33,612 bases of DNA, taken from a virus. Positions 6,145 through 14,100 of the stretch are shown one piece after another. The DNA lies in the IMG/VR virus record IMGVR_UViG_3300036800_000164, positions 1 through 33,612 of that record. One strand, given 5' to 3'. The position numbers were made by a program, and so were the translations under genes. Position 1 is the first letter of the stretch. Each line of letters begins with the position of its first letter. Under the pieces are notes generated by a model. That model had not been told where the DNA came from, ran no database searches, and was given only the letters and a program-made list of their open reading frames with translations.

Positions 6145-6534
6145 ATGCCGCGGCCGCGCCTGATGCACGAGGTCCTGCGCGAGCTGCGCGGCCCAATGAG
6201 CCGCTCCCACCTATCGCGCCTAACCGTCGGCCCCGGACAGGTCTACGTCGGCGAAAAAACGATTCAGGCGCTCGAAGAAGAACTCGGCCGCGTCACGAAA
6301 GCCGAGATCATCGAAGCGCTCGCCACCGCGCTAGGCGTCGAACCCGACGTGTTCTACGAATACCCGATAGCGCTCGCGCAACGCGAGGGACGCGCCGCTA
6401 AAGACGCGAAACGCGACGCGCGGCAGCGGGAGGCGCAAGCTCTACAGGACCGAGCCCAGCAGCGATCCGGGCATCCCGAAGACGCTCCCGATACCAGGCC
6501 AGCTCCTCAACGTCGTCGCAGCACAGGCAAATGA
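6145..6534 (+). CDS. repressor-like DNA-binding protein (129 aa)
   Basis: Starts MPRPRLMHEVLRELRGPMSR at ATG 6145; no ribosome site is visible, so it may be leaderless. Residues about 10-85 have a compact helical fold with SRSHLSRLTVG (possible recognition helix), EKTIQALEEELG and AEIIEALATALGVEPDVFYE, the last being typical of the end of an XRE-type domain. The C-terminus is a long, charged low-complexity helix (AAKDAKRDARQREAQ) and tail. It is divergent from the Cro-like gene over shared palindromes, hence a likely lysogeny repressor, although it lacks the LexA/C1 peptidase domain. Its 3' end overlaps the opposite-strand gene at 6398-6706 by 137 bp. Confidence 0.75.
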   Translation: MPRPRLMHEVLRELRGPMSRSHLSRLTVGPGQVYVGEKTIQALEEELGRVTKAEIIEALATALGVEPDVFYEYPIALAQREGRAAKDAKRDARQREAQALQDRAQQRSGHPEDAPDTRPAPQRRRSTGK

Positions 6535-6706
6535 GCGCCAGCTCGTACCCGCGCACAACCTCGAGCGCCGCCGCATCCCTCGCGACCTCAAGCCGCCGAT
6601 CGGGCGCCGCGGCAACCGCCTCGGTCGCGACGAGCGAAAGGGTTGAGTGCGTCAGCTCCAGCTGGTCCACCGGGAGCAACGTAGCGACGCGCACGGACAT
6701 GAACAT
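6398..6706 (-). CDS. hypothetical protein, convergent with the repressor-like gene (100-102 aa)
   Basis: A minus-strand frame with coding-like composition: MSVRVATLLPVDQLELTHST, then helical segments (RRLEVARDAAALEVVRGYEL) and a LICLCCDDVEELAWYRERLR block. The start is ATG 6706 or, two codons later, 6700; no strong ribosome site. It overlaps the 3' end of the plus-strand repressor-like gene by 137 bp, so one of the two frames there must be tolerated by the other. An antirepressor or regulator in the lysogeny region is conceivable but nothing shows it. It may be spurious. Confidence 0.45.
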   Translation of the reverse strand: MFMSVRVATLLPVDQLELTHSTLSLVATEAVAAAPDRRLEVARDAAALEVVRGYELALICLCCDDVEELAWYRERLRDARIAAGLGPVELAPPAAARRVSRL

Positions 6707-6729
6707 ACAACGCCCCAGGAGCCGAAACG

Positions 6730-7257
6730 ATGCGTAGAAGCCAGCTCGCAGCCGCCACGATCATCGCCATACTCGCGGCTGCGAGCCCGGCGGCCGCGCA
6801 CGGGAAGCTCCGGCCGTTGACCGTCAAGTTCGGCCACGCCCAGGCGCAGGGCTTCGCCGACACGTTCGTCGCGTCCCGCGTCGACGTGAACGACGCGACC
6901 GCCAAAGGCGTCTTCGACTGCAAGCACCCCGACCCGCTGCACGTCGCGTGCCTCGTGCAGTACGACTACGCCAGCGGCGTGATCTGCGTCGACCGCATCA
7001 CGGTGGCCCGCGACGCCCGCCACGTGTACCTGGGCCAGCGTGCCGCGAGCTGCACGCCGCTCCCCGTGACGCCGCCGCCCGCGCCGGTGGTCGCGCCATC
7101 CGTGGTCGCGCCGGTCGGGTTCTGCGACACCCACGCATGCATCCCGAGCTTTGCAAGCGGCACCGGCTACCCCGTCGAGTGCGCCGACGGCCTCTGGAGC
7201 CAGTCCGGTGGGCGGCCCGGCGCCTGCTCCGGGCATGGCGGCGAGCTGAAGCCGTAG
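6730..7257 (+). CDS. secreted cysteine-rich protein, prophage cargo (moron) (175 aa)
   Basis: ATG 6730 has AGGAG 9 nt upstream. Residues 1-23 are a signal peptide (MRRSQLAAATIIAILAAASP ending AAA before HG). The mature part has about ten cysteines, a Pro/Val-rich linker (TPPPAPVVAPSVVAPV) and a C-terminal domain with GFCDTHACIPSF and CSGHGGEL. That end resembles the small DUF3761-like domains of secreted actinobacterial proteins, and the wording is like proteins I know from Solirubrobacterales. It lies alone on the plus strand between lysogeny and lysis genes and is followed by a strong terminator, the classical layout of a moron expressed from the prophage. The target outside the cell is unknown. 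Confidence 0.85.
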   Translation: MRRSQLAAATIIAILAAASPAAAHGKLRPLTVKFGHAQAQGFADTFVASRVDVNDATAKGVFDCKHPDPLHVACLVQYDYASGVICVDRITVARDARHVYLGQRAASCTPLPVTPPPAPVVAPSVVAPVGFCDTHACIPSFASGTGYPVECADGLWSQSGGRPGACSGHGGELKP

Positions 7258-7264
7258 AACGAGT

Positions 7265-7292
7265 GAGGGCCGCCCTGTCCGGGGCGGCCCTC
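7265..7292. terminator. bidirectional hairpin terminator between lysogeny and late regions
   Basis: GAGGGCCGCCC and GGGCGGCCCTC pair perfectly over 11 bp around a 6-nt loop, 7 bp after the cargo gene stop. The late operon converges on it from the right (last gene ends at 7345). A GAAAA run follows on the plus strand, not a T-tract. Confidence 0.8.
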
Positions 7293-7344
7293 GAAAACGA
7301 CAGGAGCAACGCGACCGGAACGCTACCCGGCTCAGCGGACAGAA

Positions 7345-7560
7345 CTACCCGGGCGGCGGCTCGAGCACCGCGACCTTCCGCGGCACCACCGGGGGCGTCA
7401 GCGGCGCGCGCACCGCCAGCATCTGCTGGCCCTCCGGGCACGTCGGCACCCACGCGTCCGCGGCGCCCTCCGACTCGAACGGCCCGAAATACGTGGCCGT
7501 CACGTACGCCGCCGTTGCCTGCGTGCCCTTCTCCCATGAGCGGACGATCACAACCCACAT
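7345..7560 (-). CDS. hypothetical protein after the endolysin (71 aa)
   Basis: Starts MWVVIVRSWEKGTQATAAYV at ATG 7560, overlapping the endolysin stop by ATGA. It has a beta-looking first half (TATYFGPFESEGAADAWVPT) and a Pro/Val-rich end. FGPFESEGAADAW resembles the FGPF...A..W core of small SPOR-like or peptide-binding folds, but that is only a look. It is the last gene of the late operon. Confidence 0.75.
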   Translation of the reverse strand: MWVVIVRSWEKGTQATAAYVTATYFGPFESEGAADAWVPTCPEGQQMLAVRAPLTPPVVPRKVAVLEPPPG

Positions 7561-8072
7561 CAGATGTACCTCCTGACCTGCATGATGTTCTGGCCCATCT
7601 CGTTGTATGCGAGGTAGTTCGGCCCGTTTTCCGAGCCCTGCGAAATGACCATGATCCGGCCGTCGGTGGCGCGGCGGCCAGCGACGATCGCGGTGTGATG
7701 ACCGGGGAACCCGGTGCCGTAGATGACGCAGTCGGCCTTCTGAACATCAGCCATCAAGTGGACCTGCTTGCCGTGCTCGAGCATCGTCCCGGTGTAGCCG
7801 CCCGTCCAGTTGGCGTCGTTCACCAGGTCGCCGAGCCCGAACCCGAGATGCAGGCCGTTCCACAGGCACCACGACGCGAACGCTGAGCAGTCGCAGAAGT
7901 CCGGGAAATGACCGAGCCTCGCGTCGAGATGATCGGCGATTCCCTGCCACCGCTGCGGGCCCTCGGTGTAGTGCATTGCGGGCCCGTTGTGCAGGCCCAG
8001 GATCGCGGCCTGCACCGCCCGGTCGCGAGCGATGACGCGGTGCGGCTCTGAGAGACCACTCACAGACGCCAC
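7560..8072 (-). CDS. endolysin, NlpC/P60-CHAP type amidase/peptidase (170 aa)
   Basis: A cell-wall hydrolase for release of progeny. The start GTG 8072 follows the upstream stop by one base and has AGGGGG 7 nt before it; the longer frame is a shadow. The papain-like catalytic pair is visible: Cys62 in FCDCSAFASW and His126 in GHHTAIVAG, with ADCVIYG between and the final strand IMVISQGSENGPNY. There is no signal peptide and no separate wall-binding domain, so it needs a holin to reach the wall. It sits in a cassette with three small membrane proteins. Whether it cuts the stem peptide or the amide bond cannot be told. Confidence 0.88.
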   Translation of the reverse strand: MASVSGLSEPHRVIARDRAVQAAILGLHNGPAMHYTEGPQRWQGIADHLDARLGHFPDFCDCSAFASWCLWNGLHLGFGLGDLVNDANWTGGYTGTMLEHGKQVHLMADVQKADCVIYGTGFPGHHTAIVAGRRATDGRIMVISQGSENGPNYLAYNEMGQNIMQVRRYI

Positions 8073-8073
8073 G

Positions 8074-8613
8074 TCACGCCCCCTGACCGGGCAGTGCGGT
8101 GACCGGCCCGACCGGTGGCGCCGCGGATGCCTGCGCGGCCGCGAGCTGCGCGCGAAGCGCCTGGATCTGCGCATCCCGCGGATCCGCGGCCGGGACATGC
8201 ACGACACCGGCGTCACCGACCGGCGAATCGGGCACCGTTTCCGGGAACGACCGCAGGATCGGGTCGACGAGGTCACCCTCCACGGCCCGCTCGATCGGCT
8301 CGACGCTCGCCGGCAGCTTCGCAACCTCCGCCTTGACGGCAGCCTCGATGCGGGCAACGAGACGCGGGTCGGCGTGCGCGGCCGCCGAAGCGTCGACGAT
8401 TGCCTCTCGCAGCGGGCCGGGCTTCGCGAGGTACGCCGCGATCGTGCTGACCAGGCCGCCGCCGGATCCGGCGATCAGGGCCGCGATCGACGTCGAGTCG
8501 AAATGGCCGGTGATCGCGAAGTTGACGAGCGCGACAGTGAGGCCACCGACGGTCGGCGCGAAGCCGGCCGCCAGCGTCTTCGGGCTGACACCCGATGTGG
8601 CGGGGGGACTCAT
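8074..8613 (-). CDS. holin candidate with two membrane segments (179 aa)
   Basis: Starts MSPPATSGVSPKTLAAGFAP with AAAGGA before ATG 8613. Two hydrophobic segments lie at about 20-35 (TVGGLTVALVNFAI) and 42-62 (SIAALIAGSGGGLVSTIAAY), separated by a short polar turn. A long soluble C-terminal part follows with charged helices and a final Ala/Gln coiled coil (RDAQIQALRAQLAAAQ). The membrane hairpin plus place directly before the endolysin fits a holin, unusually long in its tail for that class. No family signature is certain. Confidence 0.65.
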   Translation of the reverse strand: MSPPATSGVSPKTLAAGFAPTVGGLTVALVNFAITGHFDSTSIAALIAGSGGGLVSTIAAYLAKPGPLREAIVDASAAAHADPRLVARIEAAVKAEVAKLPASVEPIERAVEGDLVDPILRSFPETVPDSPVGDAGVVHVPAADPRDAQIQALRAQLAAAQASAAPPVGPVTALPGQGA

Positions 8614-8660
8614 ATGTGGTCCTTTCGGGACGTGGTGAAGCGCCCCGGGGGGCGCGGGAG

Positions 8661-9065
8661 CTACGGGAAAGTTGGGCCGACGACACCCGTCGGCCCGGTG
8701 CCGCCGGTCGAGCCGATGACCGGCATGTGCGGCTGGTCGTTGATCGTGGTGCAGTTGCGGTACGGCGCCAGATCGTTCACGACGAGGACAACGAACGCCG
8801 CGGCCTGCGGTGACCGGGCGCGCGCTGACGGCGCCATCAGCGACAGGGCGCGCCTCGCATCAGCGAGCGTTTTGGTTCGCCGGTCGTCCTGGTCCACGCA
8901 GCCCTGGATCCTCAGGTCCTTGATCAGCTGCGTCTGCGCCGCGTTGCTCTCGGCCTGCACGGCGTTCTGGCCAACGCGCGACCCGAGATAGAACATCGCG
9001 GCGATCACGATCAGGATCGCAGCAACTGACACGGCAACAACTCGTGTCTTCGACTGGGCAAGCAT
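8661..9065 (-). CDS. single-span membrane protein of the lysis cassette (134 aa)
   Basis: Starts MLAQSKTRVVAVSVAAILIV: a short basic N-terminus, one hydrophobic helix (about 9-28), then a helical external part (QNAVQAESNAAQTQLIKDLR) with two cysteines and a collagen-like Gly-rich tail (GSTGGTGPTGVVGPTFP). The ATG 9065 shares a base with the upstream stop (TGATG). The topology suits a signal-anchor protein. It occupies the slot where Gram-negative phages keep spanins, but an outer-membrane spanin makes no sense in an actinobacterial host. Function not known. Confidence 0.75.
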   Translation of the reverse strand: MLAQSKTRVVAVSVAAILIVIAAMFYLGSRVGQNAVQAESNAAQTQLIKDLRIQGCVDQDDRRTKTLADARRALSLMAPSARARSPQAAAFVVLVVNDLAPYRNCTTINDQPHMPVIGSTGGTGPTGVVGPTFP

Positions 9066-9310
9066 CAGTGGTGGGGCCCTCCAAGCAGGTAGCCGCCAAC
9101 GGCAATGATCGCCGCCCCAGGCACACCCAGCGCGAACGCGTACAGGGCGTTGCGAAGCGACTTCATGTCGTCGCGGAGATCATCCATCTCGCTGCGCAGC
9201 GCGGTGACCGTTGCGGCCGTCGCCGAGTTCTTCTGGAGATCCTCAACGTCACGCTCGAGACGCTCGACCTTCAAGCCCAGCAGGGCGACGCTGGTGCCGG
9301 TGCCTTCCAC
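9065..9310 (-). CDS. XhlA-like holin/membrane protein (81 aa)
   Basis: The frame is open to a TTG at 9331, but AGGAG lies between that codon and a GTG at 9310, so the start is taken at 9310 (MEGTGTSVALLGLKVERLER). A coiled coil spans about 10-55 (ERDVEDLQKN ... SEMDDLRDDMKSLRNAL), followed by one C-terminal membrane helix (FALGVPGAAIIAVGGYLLGG). This order, coiled coil then membrane anchor in about 80 residues, is that of the XhlA/hemolysin family used in lysis. First gene of the lysis cassette. Confidence 0.75.
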   Translation of the reverse strand: MEGTGTSVALLGLKVERLERDVEDLQKNSATAATVTALRSEMDDLRDDMKSLRNALYAFALGVPGAAIIAVGGYLLGGPHH

Positions 9311-9405
9311 AGGTCTCCTCTCGAACAGCAATTCATTGTGTCCCCGCGCCCGCCGCGGCGAGACGGGACGGGACGCCTGGCCGGCGGGACGGCTCGGCGA
9401 CGGCC

Positions 9406-9417
9406 GGGACGCGTCCC
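9406..9417. repeat. dispersed palindrome GGGACGCGTCCC, copy 1 (non-coding)
   Basis: Perfect 12-bp palindrome in the 123-bp gap between the lysis cassette and the 9434-9952 gene. The gap also contains several GGGACG strings (9365-9392). Other exact copies are at 10476, 25599 and 29526; a one-mismatch copy is at 10137-10148 and a partial one at 10532. Confidence 0.9.
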
Positions 9418-9433
9418 AGCTCGAGCGGTGGTT

Positions 9434-9952
9434 CTACGCGCCCTGCGGCGGCTGAGCCTGGTCGTCGCTGCCGTTCGGCAGCGCCACGATGATCTTCTGC
9501 GCCGCCAGCGACCGCAGCACCTCGTTGATGTCGCGCTTCTCAGTGATCTGCTGCGGCCGGTTCGTCAACGTCATCAGCTTGTCAACCGCGGTCTGCCCCG
9601 CCCTCGCTGCGAACGACGCCGTCCGCGCCGGCTCGTCATCCAGATTCTTGTCCAGGCGCTCCTCTGCCCGCTCAAGGGCCTTCATCTGCACCGCAACGGC
9701 CTTCGCCGCAACATCGCGAAACTGATGTGCGAGCTGCGCCTCGATCTGCGGCGCATGCTCATCCCTCAGGCGCTGAAACTCGGCGAAGTGCGTGGTCCGC
9801 GTCCACCCCATCAGCGTGTGCGCGTCGACGTGAACGCCACGCTCCGCGAGATCCCGCTCAGCGGCGGCATGGTTGCCAGCCCACGCGATGACGGCCAGCA
9901 GACCGGTCGTGATCTCCTCCGCGGTGTAGTCGTGGCGGCGAGCGGCCGCCAT
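9434..9952 (-). CDS. HTH protein, candidate small terminase subunit (172 aa)
   Basis: Starts MAAARRHDYTAEEITTGLLA. The N-terminal 55 residues form a helix-turn-helix-like domain (WAGNHAAAERDLAERGVHVD, then HTLMGWTRT). A long charged helix follows (ERAEERLDKNLDDE) and then a domain with NRPQQITEKRDINEVLRSL. This order, HTH then oligomerising helix then short tail, is that of small terminase subunits that bind pac DNA, and the N-terminal wording resembles them. It is far from the large terminase gene, which is unusual but known. The 196-aa protein next to the large subunit is the rival candidate. Translated directly after the 39-aa protein (TAG-ATG). Confidence 0.65.
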   Translation of the reverse strand: MAAARRHDYTAEEITTGLLAVIAWAGNHAAAERDLAERGVHVDAHTLMGWTRTTHFAEFQRLRDEHAPQIEAQLAHQFRDVAAKAVAVQMKALERAEERLDKNLDDEPARTASFAARAGQTAVDKLMTLTNRPQQITEKRDINEVLRSLAAQKIIVALPNGSDDQAQPPQGA

Positions 9953-10072
9953 CTACTTCGCCGGCACCGGTGGCGGCGGCGGACCGTACCCCGGCTTCTT
10001 CTTCGAGGCACCACCACCCTGCTTGCCCGCCAACGCGGCGGCGAGCGCCGCAAAGTTCCCTTGCGCAGCCAT
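9953..10072 (-). CDS. 39-aa low-complexity protein
   Basis: Read directly: MAAQGNFAALAAALAGKQGG, then GASKKKPGYGPPPPPVPAK. An excellent GGGAGG ribosome site sits 8 nt before ATG 10072, and the stop abuts the ATG of the HTH gene, so translation is likely. It has an Ala-rich helix, a Lys cluster and a poly-Pro tail. No family known; it may be a minor virion protein or a leader peptide for the gene after it. Confidence 0.65.
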   Translation of the reverse strand: MAAQGNFAALAAALAGKQGGGASKKKPGYGPPPPPVPAK

Positions 10073-10085
10073 CAGCCACACCTCC

Positions 10086-11180
10086 CTATTTGATGATCCC
10101 CTGATTGAGCGGGCCCGCCAACCGAACGGGGCCCGCGGGACGCGTCCTCGCGACAGGCACCGTTTTTACGGGGCCGCCGGGGCGCTGCACGATGTCGCCG
10201 CCGGGCTCACGCATGTACCCGAACTTCGCGAGCTGCTGATCACTGGCGAGCGCGAGCCCGGCCTTCAGCTTCGCCGGGATCCCCTCGTACAGGTGGGCCT
10301 GCACACTCACCGGCAGCGTCCTGGCCTGCTGGGCGGCGTGCAGGAACGTCTGCGGCGCCGGTGGCGGCCGGCCGGGCGCCCGCAGCTGCGAGAGTCCGGC
10401 AGCGGCGGCCTGCCCGGTCGCGAGGCGTCCCGGCGAGCTCGAGGCCTGCGACACGGGTCCCGCTGCGGTCGACGCGGGACGCGTCCCGGGCGACGTCGCC
10501 GGCGATGCGGGCTGCGTCGCGGCCGCGATAGGGGACGCGTCGGTCGCGGCCGGCGTGGTGAACAGGCCGGCCGCCCGTAGCGAGCTCGCCGGATCGAACC
10601 CTGACAGGGCCGCGACCTTGGGCTGCCCGATGTCCCATGCGCTCGAGCTCGACCCGAGCAGCCGACTCAAGATCGCCGCCGTATCATCCGCCGGCGCGAC
10701 GGGTGCGGCGGTCTGAGGCGTCCCGCTCGTCGCCGAGCTCGCCGGGACAGCTGCGGCCGCGGTCGCATGGCCGATCGCGGCATCCGTCGCGCTCATCACC
10801 GGCCCGGCATGCGACACCGCCCGCGACGGCGACCTGCCCAGGTACTTCGCGGTGAACTCGCTGTCGGTCGGGAAGTTCTGCTGCGTGTACCCGAACTGCG
10901 GGATCGCACTGTACGTCACGTCGATCGCGCGGCCCGTCGACGGTGATGGCCCCAAATCCGTTTGCTTCAACACCGCGCTCTTGCCGGACCGCTTGTCGGT
11001 GACCTCCCAGTACCCGCCAAGGGTCGCGCGGTTGTAGACCGCGATCCCGGGCTCCGCCGTCGTCGCACCACTCGCCGTATGCCCGCTGTCGGACGAGTCG
11101 TTCGGGCCGCCGAACCATGAGACCTTGCCTGCGATCTGCTGCCCCGGGTTCGTCGGGCTGTACGGGATCGCCACGATCAC
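10086..11180 (-). CDS. virion protein with RlpA/3D-like double-psi beta-barrel domain (364 aa)
   Basis: Starts at GTG 11180, overlapping the upstream stop as GTGA. Residues about 1-115 look like a double-psi beta-barrel wall-active domain: SWFGGPNDSSDSGHTASG, then GGYWEVTDKRSGKSAVLKQ, TDLGP and TGRAIDVTYSAI (the D-x-GP...R-x-ID signature). The middle is Ala/Ser/Thr/Pro-rich and looks disordered. The end (about 265-364) has short helices and a basic Pro-rich tail. Likely a virion-carried peptidoglycan lyase or wall-opening protein used at DNA entry, separate from the endolysin. The domain call is by pattern. A GGGACGCGTCCC palindrome lies inside the coding region. Confidence 0.7.
   Translation of the reverse strand: MIVAIPYSPTNPGQQIAGKVSWFGGPNDSSDSGHTASGATTAEPGIAVYNRATLGGYWEVTDKRSGKSAVLKQTDLGPSPSTGRAIDVTYSAIPQFGYTQQNFPTDSEFTAKYLGRSPSRAVSHAGPVMSATDAAIGHATAAAAVPASSATSGTPQTAAPVAPADDTAAILSRLLGSSSSAWDIGQPKVAALSGFDPASSLRAAGLFTTPAATDASPIAAATQPASPATSPGTRPASTAAGPVSQASSSPGRLATGQAAAAGLSQLRAPGRPPPAPQTFLHAAQQARTLPVSVQAHLYEGIPAKLKAGLALASDQQLAKFGYMREPGGDIVQRPGGPVKTVPVARTRPAGPVRLAGPLNQGIIK
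10476..10487. repeat. dispersed palindrome GGGACGCGTCCC, copy 2
   Basis: Exact 12-bp palindrome, extending to 14 bp (CGGGACGCGTCCCG, 10475-10488), inside the RlpA-like gene where it reads G-T-R-P. A one-mismatch copy lies at 10137-10148 in the same gene. Confidence 0.9.
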
Positions 11181-14100
11181 CGCCGCGCCTTCGGGAAGCT
11201 CGAGGAGCCGCGGCCGACGGCGGTCGGAAACGCGCCGCTCGAGCTAGCGCCGACGGCGTGCGGGAACGCGCCACCGGCCTGCTTGGCGTTGTAGGCGATC
11301 TGACTGGAGAGACTCGACGCTGGCTTGGGCAGGAACGGCAGCAGCGCGTCGAGGGCCGCAGGAACGGCCGCCTGGCGTGGCGTGGCCTGCGCCTTCGCGG
11401 TCGTAATCGGATGCTGCATTCCGAGGAACGGAACGGAGTCAGCGGACTGCGGCTTACCGCCCGTGACAGCGGCGTTGATGGCACGGACAGGTGCGAACGC
11501 TGTCGCGGTCTGCCCAACACCGAACTGGAGGATGTTCGGCTTCTTGCCGTTCGCGTAGGCAACGCCGGTCGTGTCCTTCAACGGCTGCCCGGTGAATGAG
11601 TCAACGCCGTACAGGTAGTCCAGCGCCGTCGTCAAATATGGTGGGAGGACGCCCATCGCGCGGGACTGATTCGACGCCGCGATAACGTCCATCACGGAGT
11701 TCATCAGCGGGTTCACCGAATGCAAACTGACCTGATTGAACTCGCGGTCAGCCGGATCGGTGTTCGGCTGCTGCGGCCCGACGTACACCGTGCCCAGGGC
11801 GGGCTGTGTGCCCAACAGATCGGTCAGGTCCTGCTCACCCAGCGTCCCCAGATACGTGCCCAACGCCGCGAGCAGCGGGTGTTTCGCGGGCAGCACATGA
11901 AACGCCGTCTTCAGGCTGTAGCGCAGCCACGGGTAGAACATGCCGACCTGGTTGAACGTGGAGCGCTCCATCCGGCTCATGTGGTGAAAGTCACCCAGGA
12001 CGTTATGGACGTGGGCAACCATCTGCTCCATCGCGGGCTGATCAGCGAGCGCCTGACGCATGTACTTCTCCGGCGGCACCTTGCCCAGCAAACTCATGCG
12101 TTTCATTGCCTGCGCAACCCTGTCCTGCGAACGCATCAACCCTTGGCTGTCGGCGATCATCTTGCGGACCGCGATCTTCTTCACGCCCTTGTACGCAACG
12201 GCGCGGCGACTCCCGACGCGCGCCATCCGCTCGAAGCGCATGTTCGCCTCCAGCGGGCTTTTCCCGGCCAGCAGCCGCCCGATCGGTGACGAGCGATACA
12301 GCGCGAGACCGTCAGCGAGCTGCCCCGGTGGGCTCGTATTGTGAACCCCCGTCACGCCATGCGAGCTCGTGACGGGGCTGTCCACGCCGGTAACGACGCG
12401 AAACGTGCGCTCCTCCTCCGGCGACAGGCTCTTTATCCACCGTGAACCCTCCGCCCACGACAGTGGCGTCAACGCACCACCCATCGCGCCCTGCATGAAA
12501 TACGCGGGCCACATGCTCAAGCTCCACGCCGGACTCGTGCCAAGCATGATCTTCGACGTGACGCCCTTCACCCGCGACGCGCGACGCAGTATCGCCGGAC
12601 TCATGCCATGCGCAAGCTCCCGGGCCGCGGCCGTCGGGTACAACTTGAACCCCGTCGCAGTATCCGGAATCGCATGCCCCGACCCGACCGTGTTCGCGTC
12701 AAGCGCCGTTTTCAGGGATGCGGCGTGCGCCTCCGGATCGGTATCGAGATGCGGGTTGTCCGCGTTCGCGATCTGCTCCCGGTCACCGAGGTCACGCTCA
12801 AACTTGCCGAGGCTCATCACCGCGAAGTGCGCTGGCCCATCCTGATCTGGGTTGACCTTCAAGTGATGCTGCTCGGCGTACTCGATTGCCTGGCGAGCCG
12901 TCATCTTGTCGGGGCCGACACCATGCATCTTCTCGACGCCACGAACGAACTGCACCGTCTTCTCGTTCGCGACATTCCGGGCGCTCGCCCTTGAGATCAG
13001 CTCCGGGTCCCTGACGGTGTGACCGATCTCGTCGAGCTTCCCCAGGTTGCGCTTCGCCGCCGTGGGCGCGTGCGCATCGACACGGAAATCCTTTGCGGCG
13101 CTCGCCGTCGGCTTTGCCAGCGTCGACAGATGCGGAATGTAGGACAGGTCGCTCGGCAGCCCGTGGTTGAGGGCGACCTGGCGGCGCAGATCGTGCGCAA
13201 CCGCGAACTTCGCGTCGGCCGCCGCATCCTTGCCCGCCACGCGCAGCTGATGGCCATGCTCGAGCAGCGTGTTGGCCTGCGCGATCGCCGCCCTCGTCGC
13301 GCCGGCCGCCGGGTGCTGCGGGTGCACGCGCGCCCACCGCTCCAGCATGTTCATCTGCGGGTCGGTGCGCCTCGCGAGCAGCGTGTCACGCGTCAGCGTC
13401 GGATCACGGTGCGACGTCGCGAGCTCGCCCTCGAGCATGCCGGCCTTGCGCTCAAAGTCGGTGTTGAACACGGCGCCCGCCCCATGCTCATCAATGTACT
13501 TCTGGGCCCTGGCGAGGGTGCGGGTGTTGTCGACGAGATTGCGGTTCCCGAGGTGCCCGACCGTCAGATCCTTGCGGCCCCCGGTGCCGGTGCGGGCCTG
13601 AGTGATCTGCGTTCTCAGCTCGTTCATCCACTGCGGGCCGGCGACCGGGTCGTGCGGCGGGATCTTGCCCTCCCGCACGAACGTGATGAGGTCACGCTGC
13701 GCCGGGTTCATTGTTGCGACGACCTTCGCGTCGGCGACCGACCGCGCCCGGTTCTCCTCCTGCACCAGGCGAATCGAGTCCTGCTGCGCGGCGTTCACCG
13801 AATGGACCTGACCGCGAGCCGTCGTTCCGAGACGCCCGGTGAGTGGGCCGCCGCGGACGTTCGCGACAACCTCACCGGGGCGCGTGAACGTGTCGAGCTG
13901 CGACGCATACGGCACGCTCGCATTCAAATGGTCGCGCGAGGCGACGTCGACGACGCGATGCAACCTGCCCTGCTGCGCGGCGATGCGATGCCGGTCAAGA
14001 GCGGTCTGCGCCGCACTGACAAACAGGTTCGGGGAACGCTCCCGCGCCACGAGCGGCACCCTAGGAGCGCCGACGGGCTGCACGCGCGGCGTCGCGGTCT

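Noticed and set aside
8661-9065. Rz-type spanin
   Set aside because: The topology is similar, but the inferred host has no outer membrane of the kind spanins fuse.
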